Part shown: one piece after another, positions 10,072-19,128 of the stretch | Layout: every line of letters begins with the position of its first letter | Numbering within the stretch: the first letter of the stretch is position 1 | Source of the DNA: JALYGJ01 sp963781705 | Lineage (GTDB): Bacteria > Chloroflexota > Limnocylindria > Limnocylindrales > CSP1-4 | Direction: 5' to 3' | Assembly: GCA_963781705.1 (NCBI GenBank) | Contig: CAWAGP010000001.1 | Location: forward strand, 744,001-808,000 | Length of the DNA stretch: 64,000 nt | Made by a program: the position numbers and the translations under genes | The notes under the pieces: model-generated | Seen by the model: only the letters and a program-made list of their open reading frames with translations | What the model was told of the DNA's origin: nothing | Database searches by the model: none

Positions 10072-10278
10072 ATGGTAGCCATGGCGACCGACAAGGCGGC
10101 GATCCGCGCCGCGACCGCAGCCGATGCCGACGCCATGGCCGACCTGCTCGGACAGCTCGGTTCTCCAACCGAGCACCAGATCGAGGTCACCAGCGCGGCA
10201 CATCGTGCGCGGGCACACTCGTTCTACGAGCGGCTCGGCTACGAGGAACGCCCCAAGCGCTTCATCAAGCGCCTCTGA
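10072..10278 (+). pseudogene. GNAT acetyltransferase remnant with internal deletion
   Basis: A 69-codon ORF joins the first about 30 residues of a GNAT domain (AAIRAATAADADAMADLLGQL, cut here to its core) directly to the last about 30 (HRARAHSFYERLGYEERPKR, containing the C-terminal FYxxxGY signature). The central acetyl-CoA-binding motif is gone, so the product should not be an enzyme. The reading frame is intact across the junction. It starts 8 bp from the divergent LLM gene and overlaps the shikimate kinase 3' end by 14 bp. Confidence 0.6.
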
Positions 10279-10837
10279 CCTCGGCCGCGCACGGCGGCCG
10301 GTGCGCCAACCAGGCCACGATCGCGTCGGTGATCGCCGCCGGCCCCTCGACGTCGACATCGACGATCAGGTCGGCCACCGATTGGTACAGCCCGTCGCGC
10401 TGCTGCGCGGTGCGCCGCATCCAGTCGACGGGGTCTTCGCTTAGCCACGGCCGATGGACCGCCCCGGCCGCACGCTGGGCGAGGATCGTCGGGCTGCCGC
10501 GCAACCACACCACGGCCGCAGCAGCGGCCAGGGCGTCACGGCTGGCGCGGTCGATGATCGTGCCCGCCGCGGCGCCCACGATGCACGGCGCCGGCTCGCG
10601 CAGTCCCAGGGCCAGCGCTTCGGCTTCGCCGGAGCGCATCTCGCCCGCACCCCGCTCGGCCAACAGCTCGCGCGGCGTGTCACCGGTGAGCCGCCGGAGT
10701 AGCTCGTCGTTATCGACATAGGGCCAGCCGGTCCGCTCGGCAAGCGCTCGGCCAACGGTGGTCTTGCCGCTGCCCATCATGCCCATCAGCACCACCCGGC
10801 ACTCGCCTGATACGGCTGGCGAAGACGCGGTCACCAC
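10265..10837 (-). CDS. aroK: shikimate kinase
   Basis: ATP-dependent phosphorylation of shikimate in the aromatic amino acid pathway. The 190-residue product has a P-loop GMMGSGKTTVG, the shikimate-binding Asp pair in VDNDELL, and a lid-type HRPWL motif. The usual GGG motif of the shikimate pocket is replaced by VGAAAGT, so substrate specificity is a little uncertain; another small-molecule kinase of this family is possible. It overlaps the upstream dGTPase-like gene by 7 nt. No other aro genes are nearby. Confidence 0.78.
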   Translation of the reverse strand: MVTASSPAVSGECRVVLMGMMGSGKTTVGRALAERTGWPYVDNDELLRRLTGDTPRELLAERGAGEMRSGEAEALALGLREPAPCIVGAAAGTIIDRASRDALAAAAAVVWLRGSPTILAQRAAGAVHRPWLSEDPVDWMRRTAQQRDGLYQSVADLIVDVDVEGPAAITDAIVAWLAHRPPCAAEVRGA

Positions 10838-11853
10838 GTCGCCACGGTGTCAGTCGCGCCGAACAGTCGGTTGTAGGCCTGTACGGCGAAGCGATCAGTC
10901 ATGCCGGCGACGTAATCCACCACCTGCGTGGTTGTGTCCGCGTTTGGGTCGCAGTAGGACTCGGGCAGCGCGTCGGGGTGATCGAGGTGGTAGTCGACCA
11001 AGCGCCGGATGACCTGCACCGCCGTGTCGGTATGTACCCGCTGCGCCGGCGACAGGTAGACGCGCTCGAACATGAAATCCCGAAGCTCGTTCATCACCTC
11101 GAGGGCAGCCGCGTCCATGCGCACCTCGCCGGTGCGCAGGCTCTCATCGATCACGGCGTTGATCATTTCGTCGATCCAGACTCTGCCGGGCGGCCCGAAG
11201 CGCTCGAGTGCCGCCGCCGGGAAATCGTTCGGCGCAAGTACGCCCGCACGCAGCGCGTCAAGCGCATCGTGGGTGAGGTACGCGATCCGGTCGCCATAGC
11301 GCACCGTCATCGCCTCGGCCGTCGCCGGCAGCGGCTCGATCCTCCATGAGTGTGCCCGGATGCCGTCGCGCACCTCCCACGTCAGGTTCAGGTCTTCGAG
11401 AACCTCGAACACGCGCACGCTTTGCGCGGCGTGATGCCAGCCGGGTCCCGGGAAGTAGGGCGAGAGTGCCTCCTCGCCGGTGTGCCCGAATGGCGAATGA
11501 CCAACGTCGTGGCCGAGGCCAATGGCCTCGGCCAGTGACTCATTGAGGCTGAGAGCCGCTGCCAAGGCCCGTGAGATCTGCGTGACCTGCAGCGTGTGCG
11601 AAAGGCGGGTGATGAAATGATCGCCGTCGGGGTTGATGAATACCTGCGTCTTGTGCTTCAGGCGCCGAAACGCCTTCGAGTGCAGGATGCGATCGCGGTC
11701 GCGTTCGAAGGCCGTCCGGAACTCATCCGGTGCTTCGGGCCGCACTCGGCCCTTGGTGCGCGCGGAATGCGCGGCCGCCGGCGCCAATCGCGCGAGTTCC
11801 TCGGCTTCGCGCGCAAGGCGGTCGCGACGAACCAGCCGACGGCCCTCGGACAT
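10831..11853 (-). CDS. dgt: deoxyguanosinetriphosphate triphosphohydrolase-like HD protein
   Basis: Family members cleave dNTPs to deoxynucleoside and triphosphate. The 340-residue protein starts with the family's basic N-terminus, then RTAFERDRDRILHSKAFRRL and the HD domain: His in RLSHTLQVTQI and the pair in GLGHDVGHSPFGHTGE, with the distal Asp in YLTHDALD. Length and order match the bacterial type-2 dGTPase-like proteins. A GGAG lies about 10 nt before the ATG, overlapping the stop of the methyltransferase-ASCH gene 8 nt upstream. The metal ligands are all present. Confidence 0.9.
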   Translation of the reverse strand: MSEGRRLVRRDRLAREAEELARLAPAAAHSARTKGRVRPEAPDEFRTAFERDRDRILHSKAFRRLKHKTQVFINPDGDHFITRLSHTLQVTQISRALAAALSLNESLAEAIGLGHDVGHSPFGHTGEEALSPYFPGPGWHHAAQSVRVFEVLEDLNLTWEVRDGIRAHSWRIEPLPATAEAMTVRYGDRIAYLTHDALDALRAGVLAPNDFPAAALERFGPPGRVWIDEMINAVIDESLRTGEVRMDAAALEVMNELRDFMFERVYLSPAQRVHTDTAVQVIRRLVDYHLDHPDALPESYCDPNADTTTQVVDYVAGMTDRFAVQAYNRLFGATDTVATW

Positions 11854-11860
11854 CAGTCGC

Positions 11861-12913
11861 CTACTCCATCCGCTCGACGACTCGGAACCGTTCGCACACC
11901 ATCAGAGTGTCGTCGGTGACCATACGGTCTGGCCAGAAGCGCTGGTGTGCTTCCCGCCAATCGGCCACAGTCTCGAACCCCTCGCCTTCGTCGCGCGCGA
12001 ACTGAAGGTCGATCCTGGCGGCCGGCACGAGCCGCATCTCGGTCGTCTCGAGAACGGCGGCCGGCTCGTCATCGTCGTCGAGCAGCGCCCAGCGATCGCC
12101 GGCTTTGGGCAGTGGTGCGAAGGTGGCCGGCGCGAACAGTTCGGCCAAACCCGCGGTGGCGGTCTTCTCGCCGCGCAGAATGGCACCAACGAGCATGCGA
12201 CGTAGCTCGGTGCGCGGGTAGCCGATGCCGATCGACGGCAGGCGCCCGTGACCGCCGGGCAGCGGCACGAGCGGGCGAGCTACCAGATAGGCACGTCTGC
12301 TGGGGTACTCAATGTCGCTGCCATACGGCTCGCGTTCATGTTTCCAGATGACCTCAAGTCCCGCATCGAGGAGCAGGCGCGCCACGTTCGCGGGCTCCAG
12401 GAACCTGGTGTCAAGGGCGACCTGCTCGCTCCACCACTCGGTGCGGTGCACGACCTCGTCACCGATGTGAAAAGCCAGCGCGATCAGTCCTTCGCGCGTG
12501 ATCGCCCGCGCCATCTCGGCGAACGCGGTGCCAAGCTGCGCGTCGTCGAAATGGATGATCGAGTAGAAAGCCACCAGGCCGTCAATTGTGTTGGCCGGAT
12601 ACGGCAGCGCGAGCATGTCGCCGACCGCGACGTCGATATCAGGGAAGAGGAGCCGGGCCTGCTCGACCATCGGCGGGGCGATGTCCAGGCCGCCGACCTT
12701 GACGCCGCGCGCAGCGAGGTAAGCCGCCACGTGAGCAGGGCCACAGCCGAGCTCGACGACGCGCGCGTCGGCATCGAACGAGCGAGTCAGCCGGTCCAGG
12801 AAGTCACGGTCGAAGGGTTTGCGCTCGAGCTCGGAGACCATCTCGTCCGCGTACCGGCGCGCGACCCGGCCATATGAGCGGCGCGTGTCCTCGACTCGGA
12901 ACAGTGGCGTCAG
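11861..12913 (-). CDS. SAM-dependent methyltransferase fused to an ASCH domain
   Basis: About 350 residues in two parts. The N-terminal class I methyltransferase has SYGRVARRYADEM, the SAM loop VVELGCGPAHVAAYLA and the acidic GLDIAPPMVEQA strand. The C-terminal about 130 residues form an ASCH domain (GEKTATAGLAELF, GDRWALLDD, FARDEGEGFETVADWREAH), a fold that binds RNA or nucleosides. No ATG, GTG or TTG lies before the methyltransferase core once the aspartase frameshift is allowed for. A CTG at 12913 would overlap the aspartase stop as CTGA, mimicking ATGA coupling; the next option is ATG 12841, which cuts into the domain. The combination suggests modification of a nucleoside or RNA, which is inference. 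Confidence 0.75.
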   Translation of the reverse strand: MTPLFRVEDTRRSYGRVARRYADEMVSELERKPFDRDFLDRLTRSFDADARVVELGCGPAHVAAYLAARGVKVGGLDIAPPMVEQARLLFPDIDVAVGDMLALPYPANTIDGLVAFYSIIHFDDAQLGTAFAEMARAITREGLIALAFHIGDEVVHRTEWWSEQVALDTRFLEPANVARLLLDAGLEVIWKHEREPYGSDIEYPSRRAYLVARPLVPLPGGHGRLPSIGIGYPRTELRRMLVGAILRGEKTATAGLAELFAPATFAPLPKAGDRWALLDDDDEPAAVLETTEMRLVPAARIDLQFARDEGEGFETVADWREAHQRFWPDRMVTDDTLMVCERFRVVERME

Positions 12914-14452
12914 CCTCCGCCGCCGGTCGGGCCGGTGGGTCGCTTGTAGCCCTCGGGCATCTTGGGCTCGAAGCGGAAGCCGCCGGCGACGCCCGGTTCG
13001 GTCAGCTCGTGCGGGTCGAGGATCTGGGTGCACCTCGTCCTCCGTGAAAACGCCCTTGTCGATGACCAGCTGGCGGATGGTCTTACCGGTGCGCACCGCC
13101 TCCTTGGCGATATCGGCGGCCAGCGCGTAGCCGATGTACGGCGCGAGCGGCGTGGCCATCGCGCTCGACTGCTCCAGCAGCCAGGCCGACCGCTCGACGT
13201 CTGCCTCGATGCCGGCCACGCACTCGCGCGCGAACTGGCGGCAGCCGGTCGTCAGGATGGTCAGCGCCTCGAGCACCTCGTGGGCAATGATCGGCATCAT
13301 CACGTTCAGTTCGAGCTGGCCGCGCGATACTGCCCAGGCGACGGCAGTGTCGAGGCCGATCACGTGGAACGAGATCATCGACATGTTCTCGACCATCACC
13401 GGGTTGACCTTGCCGGGCATGATCGACGATCCGGGCTGCTTGGCCGGCAGTTTGATCTCCGCAAAACCGGTCCGCGGCCCGGACGACATCAGCAGCAGGT
13501 CCTCGAGGATCTTGGCCAGATCCACGGCCAGACCGCGCAGCGAGGCCGACACCGCCAGCATCGGTGCCATCGACTGCGTGGACTGGACCAGCTGCTCGGC
13601 CGTGCGCAGTTCATGGCCGGTCTGCTCGGACAGGATCTGGACGACCAGCTCGATGTACTCGGGCTCGGCGTTGAGCCCGGTGCCCACCGCGGTCGCGCCG
13701 ATGTTCTGCTCGAGCAGCCCGTCGCGCGCGGCCTCGATCCGCTCGCGCGCCCGGCGGAGGGTCAGGGCGTAGGCGGCGAACTCCTGGCCGAGCCGAATGG
13801 GCACCGCGTCCTGCATGTGCGTGCGGCCGGACTTGAGCACCGTGTCGAACGCGATGGCCCGCTCGGCAAAGGCATCGGCCAGTTCGCCCAGGACAGGCAG
13901 GAATTCGCGCAGCCGATCGAGCGTCGCGACGCGCATGGCGGTCGGGAAGACGTCGTTGGTCGACTGCGCCATGTTGACATGGTCGTTCGGGTTGACCACC
14001 GAGTAATCGCCACGCCGGCCGCTACCCATACCCTGGCCGGCGAGGATCTCGATCGCCCGGTTGGCGAGGACCTCGTTGGTGTTCATGTTGTGGCTGACGC
14101 CGGCGCCGGCCTGGAAGGGGTCGACGCGGAAGTTATCGATCAGCGTCTCGCGCAGGTGCTCACCAGACGGCGAGTCCGAGTCGGCTCGCAGGCCGAGCAC
14201 CTCGTCGGCGGCCTGGACGATGGCCTCAGCGAGCTGAGCGGGCAGCCGGCCGGTCTGGCGGTTTGCGCGCGCGGCTGCCTTCTTGACCTGCACCGCGGCG
14301 CGCACCAGGGCGATGTCCGGCCGGCGACCGCTGATCGGAAAATTCCGAATGGCGCGCTGGGTCTGGACGCCGTAGTACGCCCCCGCCGGCACCTCGAGTT
14401 CGCCCAGCGGATCACGTTCGGTACGTGCCTTCTCGCTCATCGTCTCGGTCAT
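12910..14452 (-). CDS. aspA: aspartate ammonia-lyase, frameshifted near its 3' end
   Basis: Deaminates aspartate to fumarate. The signature GSSIMPGKVNPV and the active-site Ser loop are intact, as are the conserved GRTHMQDA and STNDVFPTA segments; length before the break is normal. Near the C-terminus the frame shifts after TEDEVH. Removing one base from GGG at 13026-13028 restores the aspartase tail (QILDPHELTEPGVAGGFRF) and a stop at 12910. Unrepaired, the frame reads on into the downstream methyltransferase and gives a spurious 871-residue fusion. The start at 14452 has TACACT 6 nt upstream. Fumarase C shares the fold, but the N-terminal PAGAYYGVQTQRA favours aspartase. Confidence 0.85.
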
Positions 14453-14458
14453 CGGCCG

Positions 14459-14464
14459 AGTGTA
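14459..14464 (-). promoter_or_regulatory. -10 box, leaderless promoter of aspA
   Basis: TACACT on the minus strand, 6 nt before the ATG at 14452. It supports that ATG over the GTG at 14476, which would lie upstream of the box. Confidence 0.5.
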
Positions 14465-14535
14465 CGTCGCAATCACGCGATCACACCGGCGCGAGTGCCG
14501 AACGGGCCATCCTTCGGTGCGTCAACCATCGCCTC

Positions 14536-14541
14536 TACAAT
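14536..14541 (+). promoter_or_regulatory. -10 box, leaderless promoter of the LolA/MucB-like gene
   Basis: TACAAT, 8 nt before the ATG at 14550, with no Shine-Dalgarno. It is divergent from the aspA promoter about 75 bp away. Confidence 0.5.
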
Positions 14542-14549
14542 CGCCAACC

Positions 14550-15305
14550 ATGAGCCAGCTCGCGCCAACGCCCGAGACCGCCGCCCCCGAGTTTCCGACG
14601 CTGCCGTCGCTGACCCCCACCCTGGACGAGCTGTTCCGGTTCATGGCCGAGGCGGAACTGCGCTTCGAAAGCCTCCGGCTGCGGATCGAGGACCGCCGCG
14701 TCACGACCAACGGCCCAGCAACCGAGACGCACGAGCTTTGGCTGCGCCACCCGCAGCACGCCAAAGTGATCAGCTCGCGCGGTGGCGACGGCGTGGAGCA
14801 GGACTTCGAGGCGTGGCTCAGCGACGGCGAGCAGGTGCGCACCTTCGACAGGGCCGCCAACATGGCCACAGTTCGGCGACTGCCCCGCCCACCGCTCGGC
14901 GTGACCGATCCGGACCTGCCGCCGTTCTCGCGGATCTACGTGCCGCTGACCAACCTGCCACCCGAGTCACTCGCCGACACGTTCGTCCACCCGCACGGAT
15001 ATTGCCGCAACGTCCTGTCTACCGGCCAGGTGACCATGCGCGGCACCGCGGCGATGGCGAACGGACGCGAAGTGCTGCTGGTACGCAGCGCGCACCCACG
15101 CACGACGCTGGTGCTCACCGACCGGCCCGACCACTGCCTCGAGATCGGCGTCGACACGCAGACCGGCTTGATCCTGCTGCTGGCCGAGCACGTCGGCCCG
15201 CAGACGACCCGCCACGCAGAGGTGACGTCGATCGGCCTCGACGAGCCGATCCCCGACAGTGCCTTCACGTTGCATCTGTCGTCGGACGTCCGCGTCCTCT
15301 ACTAG
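14550..15305 (+). CDS. conserved hypothetical protein with LolA/MucB-like features
   Basis: A 251-residue soluble protein without a signal peptide. The pattern of alternating strands with ETHELWLRHPQHAKVISS, a tyrosine/proline loop (FSRIYVPLTNLPPE) and GREVLLVRSAHPRTTLVLTD recalls the half-barrel of LolA, MucB or RseB-type lipid and peptide binders, where a probe residue set lines a concave sheet. The similarity is by eye only and no catalytic motif is seen. It stands alone behind its own promoter, divergent from aspA and 21 nt before a membrane protein gene, with which it may be co-transcribed. Confidence 0.5.
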   Translation: MSQLAPTPETAAPEFPTLPSLTPTLDELFRFMAEAELRFESLRLRIEDRRVTTNGPATETHELWLRHPQHAKVISSRGGDGVEQDFEAWLSDGEQVRTFDRAANMATVRRLPRPPLGVTDPDLPPFSRIYVPLTNLPPESLADTFVHPHGYCRNVLSTGQVTMRGTAAMANGREVLLVRSAHPRTTLVLTDRPDHCLEIGVDTQTGLILLLAEHVGPQTTRHAEVTSIGLDEPIPDSAFTLHLSSDVRVLY

Positions 15306-15326
15306 CCGAACGGGCCCGGGGCGCTG

Positions 15327-16466
15327 ATGCCGCACCCGCCCAACCGCTGGCTGACACTCAGCCTGTTCATCGGCACGCTGCTGGCGGCGTCACCGCCGCC
15401 ACGCGACGGCGGCCTGGCCTTCCTGATCATGGCCGTGCTGCTGGCCGTCTCGCTGCGCTGGGACGTCGGGCCCTTGGCATTGGTGGCCTTCTTCATCGTC
15501 GGCGTCGAGCTGCGCATGTTCAGCTTCGGTGCTGGCGTATCCGACGTCAGCGAAGTCATCCGCGGAGCGATCAACGTCGCGCTGCACGGCGGCAACCCGT
15601 ATGGCATTGGCTACGACCCCAGCCGGCCGCTCGGCGAGCCATTTCCCTACGGTCCGATCGCGCTGCTGTGGTACCTGCCGGCGGCCGACCCACGCGTGCT
15701 CGAGATGCTCATATCGGGCGTCATCCTGGCGCTGCTGAGCGTGCGCGGCCGACCGCTCGGGCTGGCCATCTGGGCAACCTCGCCGATGCTCGTGCAGCTC
15801 GCCAGCGATGGCTCGAACGATGACACGGCCGGGCTGCTGCTGCTGGCCGCGCTGATCGTGCTGGAGCGCATGCCGCGCGCCGGCGCCCTGCTCATCGGCG
15901 TGGCCGCCGGCTTCAAGATCTATGCCCTGGCCTGGCTGCCGCCCATATTCATCTGGGCCGGCGCCGGCGCGCTCGCGGCCGGCATAGTGGGCGTCGTGGC
16001 GGCCTGGCTGCCGGCGGTCGTGCTGTGGGGTGCCGGGCCCATCCTGCAGAGCTTCCAGCTGTCCGACGCGACCCACGCGGTGCCGTACTACTCGCTCGGC
16101 CAGGCACTCCAGGCACTCGGTTTCCAACCGGACAAGGGCGTGCTCAACACGTTCCGCCTGCTGGCCGGCGGCTTGACCACGCTGGTCGCGTCGGCCTTCG
16201 CGCGCTCCTTCGCGGGCGTCGTGATCGCCGGCACGCTGATCTACCTTGTCACGCTCTACGCCGGCTTCTGGTCGACCGCGGCTTACCTGGTTGCCATCGG
16301 TGCGGTGTTGTGCTGGTACGTCGACGTGTGGCTGGCCGGCGACAGCTCCGAGGGGCGCGTGCGCTGGCCGGCGGATCCGGTCGGCCGGCTGACCGCATGG
16401 GTCGACCAACGCTGGCCACGGGTCGGACCGGGCTGGGTCCTGGAGACGCATCGAGTGCGCGGGTAG
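15327..16466 (+). CDS. polytopic membrane protein, GT-C/GT87-like glycosyltransferase
   Basis: A 379-residue protein with about nine or ten hydrophobic segments. After the second or third membrane segment comes a loop GGNPYGIGYDPSRPLGEP followed by FPYGPIALLWYLP. The NPY plus YGP/YPP pattern after the first long helices is characteristic of polyprenol-phosphate-dependent mannosyltransferases (GT87, DUF2029-like). The acidic residue expected in the first extracytoplasmic loop could be Glu or Asp in VGVELRMFSFG or GVSDVSE. Function as a lipid-linked sugar transferase is inferred. No acceptor pathway genes are next to it. Confidence 0.55.
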   Translation: MPHPPNRWLTLSLFIGTLLAASPPPRDGGLAFLIMAVLLAVSLRWDVGPLALVAFFIVGVELRMFSFGAGVSDVSEVIRGAINVALHGGNPYGIGYDPSRPLGEPFPYGPIALLWYLPAADPRVLEMLISGVILALLSVRGRPLGLAIWATSPMLVQLASDGSNDDTAGLLLLAALIVLERMPRAGALLIGVAAGFKIYALAWLPPIFIWAGAGALAAGIVGVVAAWLPAVVLWGAGPILQSFQLSDATHAVPYYSLGQALQALGFQPDKGVLNTFRLLAGGLTTLVASAFARSFAGVVIAGTLIYLVTLYAGFWSTAAYLVAIGAVLCWYVDVWLAGDSSEGRVRWPADPVGRLTAWVDQRWPRVGPGWVLETHRVRG

Positions 16467-16469
16467 AAT
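16464..16469 (+). promoter_or_regulatory. -10 box, leaderless promoter of the aldehyde dehydrogenase gene
   Basis: TAGAAT, 10 nt before the ATG at 16480. It overlaps the stop region of the preceding membrane protein gene. Confidence 0.5.
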
Positions 16470-16479
16470 CGGTACGCTC

Positions 16480-17967
16480 ATGACAATCGAACACCCAACC
16501 CTGAGCCAGCAGTCGCCGGCCGCTCCGCGCAGCGTCCAGATGGTCATCGGCGGCGAGCACGTGGACGCGCTCGACGGCCAGACGTTCGACGTTCACAACC
16601 CCGCCACGGGCGAGACGATCGCGCACGTGCCGCTGGGCGGCAAGGCGGACGTCGATCGCGCCGTCGACGCGGCGCGCAAGGCATTCGAGGGGCCCTACGG
16701 TCGGTGGTCGGCTGCCAAGCGCGGGCGGATCCTGCAGAAGTTCGCCGAACTGGCCAGGAAGAATGTCGAGGAGCTCGCCCAGATAGACCGCGAGAACGTC
16801 GGCAAGCCGATCTCCGCGTCGCGCGGCGAGGCGTTCGCGGTCAGCCTCGTGCTCGAGTACTACGCCGGCGCCGCGAACAAGCACTTCGGCGAAACCGTGC
16901 CCACCTCGCTGCCCGGCCTGGACTTCACGCTGCGCGAGCCGATCGGCGTGGTCGGCTTGATCGTGCCCTGGAACTTCCCGCTCAACATGGCTACCTGGAA
17001 GCTCGGTCCGGCGCTGGCCACCGGCAACACGTGCGTGCTCAAGCCCGCGTCCTACACGCCGCTGTCCGCCATCCGGCTGGCCGAACTGGCGCTCGAGGCG
17101 GGCTTCCCGCCGGGCGTCGTCAACGTCGTGACGGGGCCCGGTGGCACTGCCGGCGCGGCGATCGCCGCCCACCCGGGCATCGGCAAGGTTGCCTTCACCG
17201 GCGAGACGACGACGGGGCAGGAGATCATGCGCCTGGCCGCCAACAACGTGAAGAAGATCTCACTCGAGCTGGGCGGCAAGAGCCCCAACATCGTTTTCGG
17301 CGACGCCGATCTGGAACGGTTCGCGGCCGAGTCGCCGCTGTCGGTGTTCGACAACGCCGGCCAGGATTGCTGCGCCCGCAGCCGCATCCTGGTCGAGCGC
17401 TCGGTCCACGACAAGGTGCTCGAGTTGTTCACGTCAGCAACGCAGCAGTTGGTCGTGGGCGATCCGGCCGACGAGCGGACACAGGTCGGCAGCCTGGTGA
17501 GTGCACACCAGCGAGCGCGAGTTCAGGACTACATCGAGGCCGGCCAGGTCGAGGGCGCGAAGCTGGTCTACGGCGGTCAGCCACCGGATGATCCCAGCCT
17601 TGCCGACGGCGCCTTCCTGCTGCCGACGATCTTCGACAGCTGCGCCCCGGACATGCGCCTGATGCGCGAGGAGGTCTTCGGCCCCGTCGTCGGCATCATC
17701 CCCTTCGACAGCGAAGAGGAGGCCGTGCGGCTGGCCAACGCAACTCCGTACGGCCTGGCCGGGTCGATCTGGACGCACGACATCGGCCGCGCGCTGCGCG
17801 TGGCGCGCGGCGTGCATTCGGGCACGATCTCGATCAATAGCAACCAGGCGATCCATACCGAAGCGCCCTTTGGTGGCTACAAGATGTCCGGGCTGGGCCG
17901 CGAGCTGGGCATGCACGCGCTTGACCTGTACACCGAACTCAAGAACGTCTTCGTCGACTTGAGCTGA
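16480..17967 (+). CDS. aldehyde dehydrogenase family protein (betaine-aldehyde-like)
   Basis: NAD(P)-dependent oxidation of an aldehyde to the acid. At 495 residues it is full length. The cofactor-binding VPWNFPLNMATWK contains the catalytic Asn, SLELGGKSPNIVF the general-base Glu, and NAGQDCCARSR the nucleophilic Cys; FGGYKMSGLGRE closes the protein. The ordering and the GQDC context are nearest to betaine aldehyde and gamma-aminobutyraldehyde dehydrogenases, but substrate cannot be fixed. It is a single gene behind its own -10 box, followed 24 nt later by an acyltransferase gene. Confidence 0.92.
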   Translation: MTIEHPTLSQQSPAAPRSVQMVIGGEHVDALDGQTFDVHNPATGETIAHVPLGGKADVDRAVDAARKAFEGPYGRWSAAKRGRILQKFAELARKNVEELAQIDRENVGKPISASRGEAFAVSLVLEYYAGAANKHFGETVPTSLPGLDFTLREPIGVVGLIVPWNFPLNMATWKLGPALATGNTCVLKPASYTPLSAIRLAELALEAGFPPGVVNVVTGPGGTAGAAIAAHPGIGKVAFTGETTTGQEIMRLAANNVKKISLELGGKSPNIVFGDADLERFAAESPLSVFDNAGQDCCARSRILVERSVHDKVLELFTSATQQLVVGDPADERTQVGSLVSAHQRARVQDYIEAGQVEGAKLVYGGQPPDDPSLADGAFLLPTIFDSCAPDMRLMREEVFGPVVGIIPFDSEEEAVRLANATPYGLAGSIWTHDIGRALRVARGVHSGTISINSNQAIHTEAPFGGYKMSGLGRELGMHALDLYTELKNVFVDLS

Positions 17968-17991
17968 GCCGCGGCAGAACCGGTCCCGAGC

Positions 17992-19128
17992 TTGATCGGC
18001 CCACCCGACGTCCTGTCCGACCTCGACGCTGTCGCGGCAATCCTGCCCGCCTGGCGCCAACTCGCGCACGATCACGCGCGCTCGCCGTTCGACGCGCCCG
18101 ACTGGCTGTTCCCCCTGGCACACAGGTACCTGAGCCGCTACGGCGTCCGGTTCCTGGCGTGGCATCGGGCCGGCGAGCTGGTGGCGGTGGCACCGCTCAG
18201 CCTGGTTGCGGATCAGCCGCGCCTGCGGCCGATCCGCCAGCTCGCATGGTGGGGTGCGATCGGCCCGCGCATGCGCGGCCTGGTCGATGTCGTGGCGCGC
18301 GACGAGCTGCGCACGGAGGTTCTTGACAGCCTGTGCGACTGGCTGCGCGCCAACCGCGAATGGGAGCTGGTGCGCGTTGCCCTGCCGCAGGTCGGTTCGG
18401 CCACACCGGACCACCTCAGGGTGGCCGCCCGGCAGGCCGGCTGGAGCTATGTCGGGTATGCGAACGTCCGCTCGATGACGTTCCAGCTCGATCTGCCGGC
18501 GTCTCCAGACGGCTGGCAGGGGATGCTCAACTCACGCATCCGCCGCAACATGGGCTGGCAGAGACGGCGCTTCGCTGCCTTTCGGGGCGGCGCGCTCGAA
18601 GCGGTCGTGCCCGAGGGCGACCTGCCCGCCTCACTCGACGTGATCGAGCGGCTGCTGGCGTCGCGGTGGGGTGATCAGGAGGTCTACTTTCGCGCCGAGC
18701 CATCCTTCCGGCCGCTGGTCGGCGAGGCAGTGGCGGCAATGGCCCGCGCGGGCACAGCCTGGGTCTCCGTCGCGCGCGACGAACAGGGCGTGCAAGCCGG
18801 ACTGGTGACCCTCGCCCAGAACGGCTACGCCTTGTCGCTGCTGGTCGCCGCGACGACCGATCCGCTGTACCGACCATTCTCGCTCGGCACGCACGTGTTC
18901 GACGCGGGCATCGGCGAGGCCGTCCGGCGCGGCTGCCACACCTACGACTTCCTGTGGATGGGCAGCTACAAGCAGGATTTCTGGCACGCCCAGCCGCGCT
19001 TGCTCGAAAGTGCCGTCATCGGCCGCGGCTGGGTCGGCCGCGCCGCCGCACGCTGGCTCGCCCGCCGCGAGGGCCGGGTCGGCCAAGGCCGCAGCAGCCA
19101 GACGGTGCGCGCAGGCAACGCCGAGTAG
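17992..19128 (+). CDS. CelD/BcsL-like acyltransferase (GNAT superfamily)
   Basis: A 378-residue two-lobed GNAT protein of the type named after CelD of cellulose biosynthesis. The N-terminal lobe contains RSPFDAPDWLFPLAHRYL and FLAWHRAGELVAVAPLSL, and the C-terminal lobe SRIRRNMGWQRRRF and the terminal CHTYDFLWMGSYKQDFW, where the Tyr-Asp-Phe run before the last helix is conserved. Members acylate sugars, peptides or exopolysaccharide precursors. The start is a TTG at 17992, since the sequence matches from there. No polysaccharide synthase is adjacent, so the substrate is open. Confidence 0.75.
   Translation: MIGPPDVLSDLDAVAAILPAWRQLAHDHARSPFDAPDWLFPLAHRYLSRYGVRFLAWHRAGELVAVAPLSLVADQPRLRPIRQLAWWGAIGPRMRGLVDVVARDELRTEVLDSLCDWLRANREWELVRVALPQVGSATPDHLRVAARQAGWSYVGYANVRSMTFQLDLPASPDGWQGMLNSRIRRNMGWQRRRFAAFRGGALEAVVPEGDLPASLDVIERLLASRWGDQEVYFRAEPSFRPLVGEAVAAMARAGTAWVSVARDEQGVQAGLVTLAQNGYALSLLVAATTDPLYRPFSLGTHVFDAGIGEAVRRGCHTYDFLWMGSYKQDFWHAQPRLLESAVIGRGWVGRAAARWLARREGRVGQGRSSQTVRAGNAE

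Noticed and set aside
11861..14476. An 871-codon ORF reading as aspartase fused to methyltransferase-ASCH
   Set aside because: The aspartase C-terminus and its stop exist in the next frame, so a one-base indel at 13026-13028 makes the fusion. The middle segment is Arg/Pro-rich and has no domain.
12962..15823. A 953-codon plus-strand ORF
   Set aside because: It is antisense to aspA and then out of frame with two plus-strand genes. Long open shadow frames are common at this GC content.
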